Source: Paracoccus indicus
GTDB lineage: Bacteria > Pseudomonadota > Alphaproteobacteria > Rhodobacterales > Rhodobacteraceae
Assembly (NCBI RefSeq): GCF_003056335.1
Contig: NZ_PYWA01000002.1
Location: 62,001-126,000 of the forward strand
Direction: 5' to 3'
DNA length: 64,000 bases
The notes under the pieces are model-generated. The model did not search any database. It saw only the letters and a list, made by a program, of their open reading frames with translations, and had not been told where the DNA came from. The translations under genes were made by a program, and so were the position numbers. Within the stretch, counting starts at the first letter, position 1. Every line of letters begins with the position of its first letter. Shown piece after piece: positions 46,771-56,347 of the stretch.

Positions 46771-47990
46771 AGATCCTTTTCGTGCACCAGAACTTTCCGG
46801 GTCAGTTTCCGCATCTGTCGGCGGAACTGCAGCGCCGCGGGCATGAGGTTCTGGCCCTGACCGATGAAAAGAACCAGCGGCCCAGCCCGGTGCGGACCAT
46901 GCGCTACAAATCGCCCGAGGGGGTCAAGACCGACAGCCCCCTGGGGCGGGTCTATTCCGAACATGCCGAACGCGGGCTGATGACTGCACGCGGGGCGCGG
47001 GCGCTGCGGGACCGGCACGATTACACCCCCGATGTCATCATCGGCCACCCCGGTTGGGGCGAGACGTTGTTCCTGAAAGAGATCTGGCCCGACGCCCGCC
47101 TGCTGGTCTATGCGGAACTGATGTATCGCACCCGTGGCCATGACGTGGGCTTCGACCCCGAGGTCAGCCCCGCCACCGACGAGGGGCGCTTCATGACCAT
47201 CTCGCGCTCGGCCCATCTGGTGCAGGGCGTTCTGCAGGCCGATGCGGCCATTGCGCCGACGCGCTATCAGGCCGACAGCTTTCCGCCGGAACTGCGCGAC
47301 AAGATCACGGTCATCCATGACGGCATCGACACCGAACGCGTCAGTCCCGACCCCTATGCCAGCCTGACCCTGCCCGACGGCAGCGTGCTGACCCAGAAGG
47401 ACGAGGTCCTGTCCTTCGTGTCACGCTCGCTTGAACCCTATCGCGGGTTCCATGTCTTCATGCGCGCCCTGCCGCAGATCCTGAAGGCGCGGCCCCATGC
47501 CAAGGTCGTGCTGGTCGGGGCCGAGGGCGTCAGCTATGGCGGCAAGCCGCGCGATGCGGGCAGCTGGAAGGAAAAGCTGCTGGCCGAGGTCGGCGGCCTG
47601 TTGGACATGTCGCGGGTGCATTTCCTGGGGCGGGTGCCCTATGACAGCTATCTGTCGCTGCTGCGCGTGGCGCGGGTGCATTGCTATCTGACCTATCCCT
47701 TCGTGCTGTCGTGGTCGCTGACCGAGGCGATGGCGGGGGGCTGCTATGTCGTCGGATCGGACACCGAGCCGGTGCGCGAACTGATCAAGGACGGCGAAAA
47801 CGGGCGGCTGGTGCCCTTCTTCGACGTGGACGCATTGGCAGCCGCGCTGATCCGCGGCCTTGCGGGAGATCCTGATGCGCCGCGCCTGCGCCAGGCGGCG
47901 CGCGACACGATCCTGCAGGGGTATGATTTGCACAGCCGCTGCCTGCCTGCCCAGATCGAGTGGGTGGAAAGCCGGGGGGCGATGCGCTAA
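46767..47990 (+). CDS. Glycosyltransferase family 4 protein
   Basis: The 407-residue protein has the GT-B fold: N-terminal [20 protein letters not shown], an interdomain boundary near residue 200, and a C-terminal donor-binding domain with [34 protein letters not shown], and the E-x7-E type motif in [21 protein letters not shown] near 318. Its GTG start overlaps the yejF stop as GTGA, so it is translated together with the peptide importer. No other polysaccharide genes are nearby. The sugar and acceptor are unknown. Confidence 0.9.
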   Translation: MKILFVHQNFPGQFPHLSAELQRRGHEVLALTDEKNQRPSPVRTMRYKSPEGVKTDSPLGRVYSEHAERGLMTARGARALRDRHDYTPDVIIGHPGWGETLFLKEIWPDARLLVYAELMYRTRGHDVGFDPEVSPATDEGRFMTISRSAHLVQGVLQADAAIAPTRYQADSFPPELRDKITVIHDGIDTERVSPDPYASLTLPDGSVLTQKDEVLSFVSRSLEPYRGFHVFMRALPQILKARPHAKVVLVGAEGVSYGGKPRDAGSWKEKLLAEVGGLLDMSRVHFLGRVPYDSYLSLLRVARVHCYLTYPFVLSWSLTEAMAGGCYVVGSDTEPVRELIKDGENGRLVPFFDVDALAAALIRGLAGDPDAPRLRQAARDTILQGYDLHSRCLPAQIEWVESRGAMR

Positions 47991-48019
47991 ACCCTTTCGA
48001 CTTCACGAAAGAGGCCCAG

Positions 48020-49429
48020 ATGGTCCAGATCCGACTGACGAACACCCGCACGAAGCGCAAGGAGGACCTTGCGCCCATCGATCCTGAAAACGTCCGTCTG
48101 TATCTCTGCGGACCGACGGTCTACGACCGCGCGCATCTGGGCAATGCCCGGCCCGTGCTGGTCTTCGACGTGCTGGTGCGCCTGCTGCATCACGTCTTTG
48201 GCGCCGATCACGTCACCTATGTGCGCAATTTCACCGACGTGGACGACAAGATCAACGCCGAGGCGCAGCGTCGCCGTGCGGCTGGCAGCGAGTTGTCGCT
48301 GGAGGCGCTGATCGACGAACGCACCGCCGAAACCATCGGCTGGTATCATGCCGACATGGATGCGCTTGGCGCGATGCGCCCCGATCACGAACCCCGCGCG
48401 ACGCAATATATCACCGAGATGATCGCGATGAACGCCGATCTGATCGCCAAGGGTCATGCCTATGAGGCTGAGGGACATGTGTTGTTCGACGTTCGGTCCT
48501 TCCCCGAATACGGCAAGCTGTCGGGGCGATCGGTCGATGACATGATTGCGGGTGCGCGGGTCGAAATTGCGCCCTTCAAGCGCGACCCGATGGATTTCGT
48601 GCTGTGGAAACCCTCGTCTGACGACCTGCCGGGCTGGGACAGCCCTTGGGGTCGTGGGCGTCCGGGCTGGCATATCGAGTGCTCGGCCATGTCGGCGGCG
48701 CTGCTGGGGGCGCATTTCGACATACACGGCGGCGGCATCGACCTGCAGTTTCCGCACCACGAGAACGAGATCGCCCAAAGCTGCTGCGCCCATCCGGGCG
48801 AGGGTTTCGCCAACATCTGGCTGCACAACGAGATGCTGCAGGTCGAGGGCAAGAAGATGTCCAAGTCGCTTGGCAACTTCTTTACCGTCCGCGACTTGCT
48901 GGACAAGGGGATCCCGGGCGAGGTCATCCGCTTCGTCATGCTCTCCACCCACTACCGCAAGCCGATGGACTGGACCGAGGCCAAGGCCGCCGATGCCGAA
49001 GCGGTGCTTCGGCGGTGGCATGGGCTTGTCGCGGGCATCGAGCCCGCGACAAGCCCGGCACCCTCGGTGATGGCGGCGCTTGCCGATGACCTGAACTCTG
49101 CGGGCGCCATTGCGGCCTTGCACGAGTTGGCGGCCAAGGGGGACGGGCCGGGGCTGCTGGCCTCGGCGCGGATGCTGGGGCTGTTGCTGCCGGAACTGTC
49201 GGGCTGGGCGCAGGCAGATGATGCGGCCTCGGATCAGATCGAGGCGCTGCTGGCTGCACGGCTGGAGGCCCGGAAGGCCCGTGACTTTATGCGCGCCGAT
49301 GCGATCCGCGACGGCTTTGCCGCCGCCGGGGTCGAGGTCAAGGACACGCCCGCTGGTCCCGAATGGTCGCTGGCCTCGGGCTTCGATGCGGCACGCCTGG
49401 CGGAACTGGCCAAGGCCCATGGCGCATGA
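48020..49429 (+). CDS. cysS: Cysteinyl-tRNA synthetase
   Basis: CysRS charges tRNA-Cys. The 469-residue protein has the class I motifs [16 protein letters not shown] (HIGH-like, near residue 29) and [11 protein letters not shown] (KMSKS, near 278), and the zinc ligands in [12 protein letters not shown] with [13 protein letters not shown] 48020 sits five bases after the AAAGAGG ribosome site, and the more upstream frame lies inside the glycosyltransferase gene. It overlaps the next gene by four bases. Confidence 0.97.
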   Translation: MVQIRLTNTRTKRKEDLAPIDPENVRLYLCGPTVYDRAHLGNARPVLVFDVLVRLLHHVFGADHVTYVRNFTDVDDKINAEAQRRRAAGSELSLEALIDERTAETIGWYHADMDALGAMRPDHEPRATQYITEMIAMNADLIAKGHAYEAEGHVLFDVRSFPEYGKLSGRSVDDMIAGARVEIAPFKRDPMDFVLWKPSSDDLPGWDSPWGRGRPGWHIECSAMSAALLGAHFDIHGGGIDLQFPHHENEIAQSCCAHPGEGFANIWLHNEMLQVEGKKMSKSLGNFFTVRDLLDKGIPGEVIRFVMLSTHYRKPMDWTEAKAADAEAVLRRWHGLVAGIEPATSPAPSVMAALADDLNSAGAIAALHELAAKGDGPGLLASARMLGLLLPELSGWAQADDAASDQIEALLAARLEARKARDFMRADAIRDGFAAAGVEVKDTPAGPEWSLASGFDAARLAELAKAHGA

Positions 49430-50196
49430 CGCTTGATGCCTGCACGGACATGCTGCGCCAGCAGGACCCCGATCGCTTCGGGGCCGTGCTGGCGGCAGAG
49501 CAGGACGACCGGCCTGCGTTGGTCACGCTCTATGCGCTGAACCTTGAGATTGCGCGTGCCCCCTTCCAGTCGGCCGAACCGATGCTGGCCGAGATGCGCC
49601 TGCAATGGTGGGTCGACCGGCTGGCCGAGATGGGACGTGGCACCGCGCCACCCCTGCATGACGTGCTGACGCCCCTTTGGGAGGCGTGGGGGGCGCAGGC
49701 CGGGACTCTGGTGGATCTGACCGAGGCCCGCCGCCGAGATTGCGAGCGCCAACCTTTCCACGCGGCATCCGAGGTTGTCGAATACGTCGATGCCACGGCA
49801 GGTGCGCTGATGTGGGCGGCGGCGCATCGCTGTGGTGCCCCCGAAGGCACGCGCGAGATCGTGGCCCATCAGGCGCGCGGGGCGGGGATTGCCGCTTGGC
49901 TGCGCGCCTTGCCGCAATTGCAGGCAATGGGGCTGGGCATGGACCGCCCCGATCCCGAACACCTGAAGGATCTGACGACCCTTGCGCGCGAGGGGCTGCG
50001 GATGGCGGCGCGTCAGCACCGCAAGCTGCCTTCCCGTGCGGCGGCGGCGCTTTATCCCGGCCCCCGTGTGCCGCGCCTGTTAAGCGAGATCGCACAGGGG
50101 CGGGTAAATGCCTATGCCGAGACCATCGCGCTGACGCCCTTTCAGCGGCGGGCCTCGCTGGCGCGACTGGCGATGACCGGGCGGTGGTGGCGCTGA
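49426..50196 (+). CDS. Squalene/phytoene synthase-like protein
   Basis: The 256-residue protein matches the squalene/phytoene synthase fold in [20 protein letters not shown] and [13 protein letters not shown] (about 55-69). The aspartate-rich DxxxD substrate motifs of true synthases are replaced (first site EIARAP). That places it nearer the NDUFAF6-like group, whose mitochondrial members help assemble respiratory complex I rather than make isoprenoids. ATG 49426 overlaps the cysS stop (ATGA). Confidence 0.82.
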   Translation: MTLDACTDMLRQQDPDRFGAVLAAEQDDRPALVTLYALNLEIARAPFQSAEPMLAEMRLQWWVDRLAEMGRGTAPPLHDVLTPLWEAWGAQAGTLVDLTEARRRDCERQPFHAASEVVEYVDATAGALMWAAAHRCGAPEGTREIVAHQARGAGIAAWLRALPQLQAMGLGMDRPDPEHLKDLTTLAREGLRMAARQHRKLPSRAAAALYPGPRVPRLLSEIAQGRVNAYAETIALTPFQRRASLARLAMTGRWWR

Positions 50197-50278
50197 AGAA
50201 AGCGCTTTTCCTTCCGCGGCAGCTATGGAAGGAATTGAGGCAGGGGCCCGGCTGATCGGGCCGGACGGAAGGGGCGCG

Positions 50279-51145
50279 ATGGCAAGGTTCGATGCAGAGG
50301 CAAGGGCGGGTCTGTCGCTGATCGCTCCGCCGTTTCTTTACGCGCTGGTCATTCTGGCGGCGCCGTTGCTGACCATCCTTGCCTACAGCTTCCTGACCGA
50401 CGGCTATCTGGAGATCATCCGCGATTTCACCTGGGACAACTATGTCCAGGTGATGACCGATCCCATCGTGCGTGTGGTGATGACGCGGTCGCTGATCGTG
50501 GCGATGGTCGTGACGGCGGTGACGGTCGTGCTGGCCTTTCCGGTCGCCTATTACGTCAGCTTCGTGGTGCGGCCCGAACGCAAGTCGCTGTGGCTGTTCC
50601 TGATCACCATTCCCTTCTGGACCAGCTATCTGATCCGGGTTTTCCTGTGGAAGGTGATCCTTGGCTATAACGGAGTCGTCAATTCGTCGCTGACGGGCCT
50701 TGGCATCATCGATGAGCCGCTGACCTTCATCCTCTACAACGTCAATTCCATCGTGATCACGCTGGCCCATGCCTATGCGCCCTTCGCGATCCTGCCGATC
50801 TTCGTGACGTTGGAAAAGATCGACCGGTCATTGCTGGAGGCAGGGCGGGACTTGGGCGAAAGCCGGGCGATGACCTTCTGGCGGGTGACCTTGCCCTTGG
50901 CGATGCCGGGCGTTCTGGCGGCTGTGCTGATCGTCTTCATCCCGACCATCGGCGATTACGTCACCCCCGAGGTGATCGGCGGCGGGAAGATCCCGATGAT
51001 CGCCAACATGATCCAGGTGCAGATGCTGGCGCTGGACAACCGGCCCCTCGGATCGGCGCTGGCGGTGACCGCCATGCTGATCGTTGCGGTCATCAGCGTG
51101 ACCTTCCTGTTCCTGAACCGCCGCTTCCTGAAGGTGCGCCAATGA
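50279..51145 (+). CDS. Spermidine/putrescine-type ABC transporter permease, PotB family
   Basis: The 288-residue permease has six membrane segments and the EAA coupling motif LEAGRDLGESRAMTFWRVTL near residue 184. The N-terminal SLIAPPFLYALVILAAPLLT and TIPFWTSYLIRVFLWK mark the PotB subgroup. ATG 50279 follows a GGAAGGGG ribosome site; an earlier ATG at 50225 lacks one. It overlaps the next permease gene by four bases. Confidence 0.92.
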   Translation: MARFDAEARAGLSLIAPPFLYALVILAAPLLTILAYSFLTDGYLEIIRDFTWDNYVQVMTDPIVRVVMTRSLIVAMVVTAVTVVLAFPVAYYVSFVVRPERKSLWLFLITIPFWTSYLIRVFLWKVILGYNGVVNSSLTGLGIIDEPLTFILYNVNSIVITLAHAYAPFAILPIFVTLEKIDRSLLEAGRDLGESRAMTFWRVTLPLAMPGVLAAVLIVFIPTIGDYVTPEVIGGGKIPMIANMIQVQMLALDNRPLGSALAVTAMLIVAVISVTFLFLNRRFLKVRQ

Positions 51146-51960
51146 GCAACCATTCCAAAGGGCGGGGCCTGCAGGCCTATGCGGTGCTCTATCTGCTGTT
51201 TCTTTATGCGCCAATCCTGCTGCTGCCTATCTTCGCCTTCAATTCCGGCACGATCATCGCCTTTCCGCTGCAGGGATTCACGACCGAATGGTTCGCGCAG
51301 ATGTGGGGCAATGCGACCCTGCGGCGGGCGCTGACCAATTCGCTGACAATCGCGGTCAGCGCCTCGGTGCTGGCCACCTGCCTTGGCGTATTTGCAACCC
51401 GCGCCTCGACGCGCTTCAGCTTTCCGGGGCGCGGCGGGATGATGGGCTTCATCATGCTGCCCATGGTCCTGCCCGAGATCATCGTCGCCATGTCGCTGCT
51501 GGTGGTGCTGCTGGGCATGGGGGTGCAACTGTCCCTGCTGACGGTGATCCTGGGCCATGCGCTGATCTGCATGCCCTATGCCATCGCGATCCTGTCCACG
51601 GCCTTTTCCAGCCTCGACCGGTCGCTGGAGGAAGCGGCCTTCGATCTTGGCGAGACGAAATGGGGCGCCTTCCGACTGATCACGCTGCCGCTGGTCATGC
51701 CCGGCATCATCAGTTCGCTGCTGATCAGCTTCACGATCAGCCTGGACGAATTCATCATCGCCTTCTTCCTTGCGGGGAACGAACCGACTTTGCCCACCTA
51801 TATCTTCAGCCAGCTGCGCTTTCCGCGATCCATCCCCGTCATCATGGCGCTTGGGACGGTGCTGGTGATCCTGTCGGTCGTCCTTCTGGCGATCGGCGAA
51901 TATTTCCGCCGCCGGGGCAATGCCCGCATCGGTGGCGCACCGACCGGAGGGTTGCTGTGA
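51142..51960 (+). CDS. Spermidine/putrescine-type ABC transporter permease, PotC family
   Basis: This is the second membrane subunit, 272 residues, with the EAA motif LEEAAFDLGETKWGAFRLIT near residue 170 and six membrane segments. FAFNSGTIIAFPLQGFTTEW is the typical PotC first periplasmic loop. It is coupled to both neighbours by four-base overlaps. Confidence 0.93.
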   Translation: MSNHSKGRGLQAYAVLYLLFLYAPILLLPIFAFNSGTIIAFPLQGFTTEWFAQMWGNATLRRALTNSLTIAVSASVLATCLGVFATRASTRFSFPGRGGMMGFIMLPMVLPEIIVAMSLLVVLLGMGVQLSLLTVILGHALICMPYAIAILSTAFSSLDRSLEEAAFDLGETKWGAFRLITLPLVMPGIISSLLISFTISLDEFIIAFFLAGNEPTLPTYIFSQLRFPRSIPVIMALGTVLVILSVVLLAIGEYFRRRGNARIGGAPTGGLL

Positions 51961-53075
51961 CCAAGCCCAAGGCCATGATCGAATGCCGTGACGTGCATAA
52001 GTATTACGGCGACTACCACGCGCTGCGCGGCATCGACCTGACCATCAAGGGGGGCGAGTTCTTTTCGCTGCTGGGCCCATCGGGCTGCGGCAAGACCACG
52101 CTTCTGCGCACCATCGCGGGGTTCGAGGATATCAGCAGCGGTGTCGTTCTGATCGACGATCGCGAGATGGGTGATGTGCCTGCCAACAAGCGCCCGACCA
52201 ACATGGTCTTCCAGTCCTATGCGATCTTTCCGCATCTGACGGTCGCGGAAAACGTGGCCTTCGGGCTGCGCCGTGACCCGCGTGGCAAGGCCGAGAAGGC
52301 CGCCGCAGTGGACGAGGCTTTGGCGATGGTCGGCCTGAAGGGCTATGGCGCACGCTCGGCCCATGCGCTGTCGGGCGGCCAACGTCAGCGGGTCGCGCTG
52401 GCCCGGGCGCTGATCCTGAAGCCCAAGGTGCTGCTGCTGGACGAACCGCTCTCGGCGCTGGATCGCAAGATGCGCGAACAGATGCAGGTCGAGCTGATCA
52501 AGCTGCAGCGTCAGGTCGGCATCACCTTCGTTCTGGTCACCCACGATCAGGAAGAAGCCCTGGTCATGTCCGACCGCATCGCCGTCATGTTCGAGGGCGA
52601 GATTGCCCAGTTGGACGGCCCCGAGGCGCTTTATGCCCGCCCCGCCACCCGCCGCGTCGCCGATTTCATCGGAGTGATGAACTTCCTGCCGGCGCATATC
52701 GTGGCCGACATCGGGGGCATCGTCACCGTGGATGTGCCAGGCCTGGGGCAGGTGCAGCTGCCGCATTCGCAGGTCAGCCGCGCCAATGAGGATGACGAGG
52801 GCGCGATGATCGGTTTCCGCCCCGAAACCATGACGCTGGTCGGTGCGGGCGCCACCCACAACCAGCCGCGCGAAACCAATGCCACCATCGACGAGGTCGT
52901 CTATTACGGCGATATGACCTATTACGACCTGCGTCTGGACGGGGTCGCGCGCACCGATGGCAAATCGCGCACCGTGCGGATTTCCATGCGCAACGTCTTT
53001 GGCCGCGATGTGCAAGAGGTCGGCACCCGCACCCGCCTTGCCTGGTCGCCCGGGTCGCTGGTGCTGTTCCGCTAG
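51957..53075 (+). CDS. Spermidine/putrescine-type ABC transporter ATPase, PotA family
   Basis: The 372-residue ATPase has Walker A GPSGCGKTTLLRTIAGF near residue 41, signature [15 protein letters not shown], Walker B KVLLLDEPLSALD and the switch histidine in LVTHDQEEAL. A C-terminal TOBE domain (from about 285) is present. The start is a GTG overlapping the potC stop (GTGA); ATG 51975 would be too short at the N-terminus. No gene for a periplasmic binding protein lies in this cluster. Confidence 0.93.
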   Translation: MTKPKAMIECRDVHKYYGDYHALRGIDLTIKGGEFFSLLGPSGCGKTTLLRTIAGFEDISSGVVLIDDREMGDVPANKRPTNMVFQSYAIFPHLTVAENVAFGLRRDPRGKAEKAAAVDEALAMVGLKGYGARSAHALSGGQRQRVALARALILKPKVLLLDEPLSALDRKMREQMQVELIKLQRQVGITFVLVTHDQEEALVMSDRIAVMFEGEIAQLDGPEALYARPATRRVADFIGVMNFLPAHIVADIGGIVTVDVPGLGQVQLPHSQVSRANEDDEGAMIGFRPETMTLVGAGATHNQPRETNATIDEVVYYGDMTYYDLRLDGVARTDGKSRTVRISMRNVFGRDVQEVGTRTRLAWSPGSLVLFR

Positions 53076-54409
53076 GATCGCGGCGTCATCTTCAGCCAGA
53101 TGCCGTCCTTGGCCCGGATGGTCAGGCGGGCCACGGGAAGGGGTTCGCGGTCGGTCGTCTCCAGCCGGAAGGCGCGGGTGATGGCGGCCAGCATGACCAC
53201 GCCCTCGACCATGGCCAGCCCCGCGCCGGGGCAGGCGCGGGGTCCCGCGGAAAACGGCAGATAGGCGGTCCGGGCGCTGGTCTTGCCTTCGAGTGTATCC
53301 CACCGCGCAGGGTCGAAGTCGTCGGGCCGGTCCCACAGCCGTTGGTGTCGGTGCAGATGCCAAGGTGAGACCACCAACTGCGCCCCGCGCGGCAGGCGGC
53401 GTTCGCGGAAGGTTTCGGTCTGCGTCGCCTCGCGTGCGAACATCGCCACGGCGGGATAAAGGCGCAGGGCCTCGCGGAAGACGGCGCGGGTCGCCTTCAG
53501 GGTGGAAACGCTGGCAAAGTCATCGCTCAGTTGCACGGCCTCGGCGGCCACACGATCTTGCCATTCGGGATGCGCGGCCAGCAGCCACAAGGCCCAGGCC
53601 AGGACCGAGGCGCTGGTCTCATGCCCAGCCAGAAACATCACCGCGACCTGATCGACCATCTCGGCCCGGGTGAAGCAGGCGCCAGTTTCCGGGTCGGGTG
53701 TCGTCATCATCTTGGTGGCCAGATCATCCGGCGCGGTGCCATCCGCGATCTGCGCCAGCCGCGCATCGACCAGATCGGCGATCAGCCCACGGATCTGCGC
53801 GGCGCTGGCCCGCGTGCGGCGGGAATGGGGGCGCGGCATCCAGCGCGGCAGGGGCAGCAGGGCGGCCAGATTGACCAGCGGCTGAGCCTCCTGGTGGGCG
53901 CGGAAGGCGTGGAAGACCTGCGCGGCGATGGCATGTTCGACGGGCAGGGAAAACAGCACGCGAAAAATCACATCGGCCGCCGCATGGGCCAATTGCGGCT
54001 CGACATCCGTGATGCCGGTTGGCATCCGCGACACCGCCGCGCGGGCGGCGCCCAGAATGGCGGGATAGCTGTGGCGGATACGCCCGCCCTCGAACGCCGG
54101 ATCGATGATGCGGCGCTGATGCGCCCATTCCGCGCCATTGCTGATGAAGACACCGTTGCCTAGCAGCGGAGCCAAGCCTTCGCGCATCCGGTTCGATTTG
54201 GGGAAATCGGCAGGGCGGTCCTGCAGGATGGTCTTCAGCAGCGCAGGGTCGTTGCAGAAGAAGCTGTGGATGATGGGGGTGCGGAACTCGGCCATCCATG
54301 CGCGATAGAGGCGTTCGGGCAGCGCCCCCAGCAGGTCGCGCCGAAAGCCGCGCATCAGGGTGCGGATGGTGCCGCGACCTTCCGCGCCGGTGGGGCGGGG
54401 TGCCTTCAT
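53072..54409 (-). CDS. Cytochrome P450
   Basis: The 445-residue monooxygenase has the I-helix oxygen-binding motif MFLAGHETSASVLAWAL near residue 240, the K-helix ExxR in REALRLYP, and the heme-cysteine motif FSAGPRACPGAGLAM near residue 386. It resembles fatty-acid and terpenoid hydroxylases of the bacterial CYP group. No ferredoxin or ferredoxin reductase gene is adjacent. The start at ATG 54409 overlaps the upstream hydrolase stop by four bases; the stop shares CTAG with that of the convergent potA-type gene. Confidence 0.93.
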   Translation of the reverse strand: MKAPRPTGAEGRGTIRTLMRGFRRDLLGALPERLYRAWMAEFRTPIIHSFFCNDPALLKTILQDRPADFPKSNRMREGLAPLLGNGVFISNGAEWAHQRRIIDPAFEGGRIRHSYPAILGAARAAVSRMPTGITDVEPQLAHAAADVIFRVLFSLPVEHAIAAQVFHAFRAHQEAQPLVNLAALLPLPRWMPRPHSRRTRASAAQIRGLIADLVDARLAQIADGTAPDDLATKMMTTPDPETGACFTRAEMVDQVAVMFLAGHETSASVLAWALWLLAAHPEWQDRVAAEAVQLSDDFASVSTLKATRAVFREALRLYPAVAMFAREATQTETFRERRLPRGAQLVVSPWHLHRHQRLWDRPDDFDPARWDTLEGKTSARTAYLPFSAGPRACPGAGLAMVEGVVMLAAITRAFRLETTDREPLPVARLTIRAKDGIWLKMTPRS

Positions 54410-55590
54410 CTGCGTTTGCCGACGGGGCGGGTGATCCGACCGGGCGAATGGTTGCGCGCCCCGAAGCGTTGCGCCAGCGTCTGCGGCCCTGCGGTGATGG
54501 CGAAATAATCGTAATCGCCCGGACGGTCGAAAGCGCAGAGGTATTGGAAATGCAGCCGGAACCAGCGGTTGCGGATCGCCTTCTGGCGTTCGGGCGACAG
54601 GGTCTGGGTATAGGCGGCCGAGATCACCAGCGGCCATCTCTGGTCCGGTCCCGCCATGCCGCAGACCGCGACCGGATCGCAGAGCGCAAAGCAGCAGGCG
54701 TCCCCCGGCGCTGTGACATCGGTCCAGAAGATGCCATCCGCCTGCGACAAGAACGCCAGATCATCGCGCAGCCGGTGGGCACGCGGCAGGAAACCAGCCA
54801 TTGGCACGACATGGCCAAGCGTCAGCAGCGACAGCGCGGGACCATGCCGGGGGCCTTCGCGCAGCAGATCGGCCAGAACCGAGACCGCCAGATAGGCGCC
54901 CGAGGAATGGCCGATCACCAGCACCTCGTCCAGGTCCTGCGCAAGGATCGCCTTCAGCCGATCGCGGAATTGGGTGATGCGATCTTCCAGCGCGGGGGGA
55001 TAGGCGCCGTGGTGGGCACCGGTGAAGGCATAGTCGTGCATCAGGTAATAGGCGAACAGCCGGTGATCCAGCCGCCGTCCCAAGACCAGAACGCCCCAAC
55101 CTGCCGCCAGTCCCAAGGGCAATCCCCAAAGGCCGCCGCCCGCCGCCGATATGCCCCAAGTCACCAAGGCCGCCATGCCGATTGCCAGCGCAAGCTGCGC
55201 CAGCAGCACCGCGATGGGGTAGAAGGCCGCGATCACGGGTCCCCGCCGCAGCCGCATCAGCCTGGTGATCGTGCCCGAGGCGATATAGATCCACATCGTG
55301 CGGAACAGCTGCCGATAGGTTCCCACGATCCCCGTCGACATGGATGCCTGCACGATGTCGGACCAGAGCGCGACCTCGAAGCGAGTCTCGACGTCGCGAC
55401 CCTCGACATGCGCGCCCACGCGCCAGGCAAAGCCGCCGCCGTCGGGCTGGGCCTTCTTCATCCGCAGCTTGTGGCCGGATATCCGCGCCTGATCCGCCGC
55501 CTCGCGTCGATACAACTCGCGATAGCGGCGGGGCGGGATGGGATCGAAACCCGGCAGATAAAGGACATGGCGGCGAAAGGGGACGGTCAT
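54406..55590 (-). CDS. Membrane protein with alpha/beta-hydrolase features
   Basis: I recognise no named family. The 394-residue protein begins RRHVLYLPGFDPIPPRRYRE, with a possible oxyanion-loop segment LPGFDP. Two hydrophobic segments lie at about 118-140 and 145-168. A soluble C-terminal part holds a nucleophile-elbow-like VLVIGHSSGAYLAVSVLADL near residue 230. It is probably an inner membrane esterase or lipase. It overlaps the P450 gene downstream by four bases, so the two products may act in one pathway. Confidence 0.75.
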   Translation of the reverse strand: MTVPFRRHVLYLPGFDPIPPRRYRELYRREAADQARISGHKLRMKKAQPDGGGFAWRVGAHVEGRDVETRFEVALWSDIVQASMSTGIVGTYRQLFRTMWIYIASGTITRLMRLRRGPVIAAFYPIAVLLAQLALAIGMAALVTWGISAAGGGLWGLPLGLAAGWGVLVLGRRLDHRLFAYYLMHDYAFTGAHHGAYPPALEDRITQFRDRLKAILAQDLDEVLVIGHSSGAYLAVSVLADLLREGPRHGPALSLLTLGHVVPMAGFLPRAHRLRDDLAFLSQADGIFWTDVTAPGDACCFALCDPVAVCGMAGPDQRWPLVISAAYTQTLSPERQKAIRNRWFRLHFQYLCAFDRPGDYDYFAITAGPQTLAQRFGARNHSPGRITRPVGKRR

Positions 55591-55655
55591 TCGGGCCTCG
55601 GGTCGGTTCAGGGCCAGAATAGGGCAGAGGCGTGGCGCGACAAGCCCTTGTGCGG

Positions 55656-56342
55656 TCAGTCCTGCTGCCAGTGGGCCTCATGTGCTTCGATCGCGGCGAT
55701 GCGCTTGGCGACGGGCGGATGGGACGAGAACCATGCGGGCGCACCGCGCCCCATGGCCCCCGTCAGGCGGTCCAGCTTCTGGAACAGCGATTTCTGCGGG
55801 GCGGTGCCGAAACCCGCCTTGATCATCAGGGCGCTGGCGAATTGGTCAGCCTCGAATTCGTCCTGACGCGACAGGCGGGCGGCGACGGCGGTGGCGACGG
55901 CATTGGCGATCCAGACGCCGATGCCGGGCAGAAACCGGCCCAGAATGCCTGCCAGCGCCATGCGGATGGCGTTCTGCCCGGCGAAGTCGATCATCCGGCG
56001 GCGGGAATGGCCAAGGCTGACATGGCCCAATTCATGCGCAATGACGCTGGCCAGTTCCTCGGGCGTAACTTCGCAGGCGTCCAGCTTGCGGATGAAACCA
56101 CGGGTCAGGAAAATGCGCCCATCAGGGGCGGCAAGGCCGTTCACCGGCTCGACCTCGTAGATATGGGCGCGGATCGGGGGCAGGTCCATCGCCGCGCCAA
56201 GGCGTTTCAGCATCGGAGTCAGGCGCGGGTGGTTCAGAGGGGTGGCATGGTCGTTCAGGTCCCGCTTCAGCCGCCAGGCCGAAAAGAACCACATCGCGGC
56301 CAGATAGAGGCCCAGCAGGATGATCGGCGTGAACTTCAGCAT
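55656..56342 (-). CDS. M48-family zinc metalloprotease, HtpX-like
   Basis: The 228-residue membrane protease has one N-terminal anchor (about 5-22), the zinc motif HELGH at residues 103-107, a second hydrophobic region around 120-150, and a third ligand glutamate in DEFEADQFAS near residue 163. Family members degrade misfolded membrane or periplasmic proteins. It is shorter than E. coli HtpX (293), having a single N-terminal helix. It starts five bases after the DedA gene. Confidence 0.9.
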   Translation of the reverse strand: MLKFTPIILLGLYLAAMWFFSAWRLKRDLNDHATPLNHPRLTPMLKRLGAAMDLPPIRAHIYEVEPVNGLAAPDGRIFLTRGFIRKLDACEVTPEELASVIAHELGHVSLGHSRRRMIDFAGQNAIRMALAGILGRFLPGIGVWIANAVATAVAARLSRQDEFEADQFASALMIKAGFGTAPQKSLFQKLDRLTGAMGRGAPAWFSSHPPVAKRIAAIEAHEAHWQQD

Positions 56343-56347
56343 GGCAT

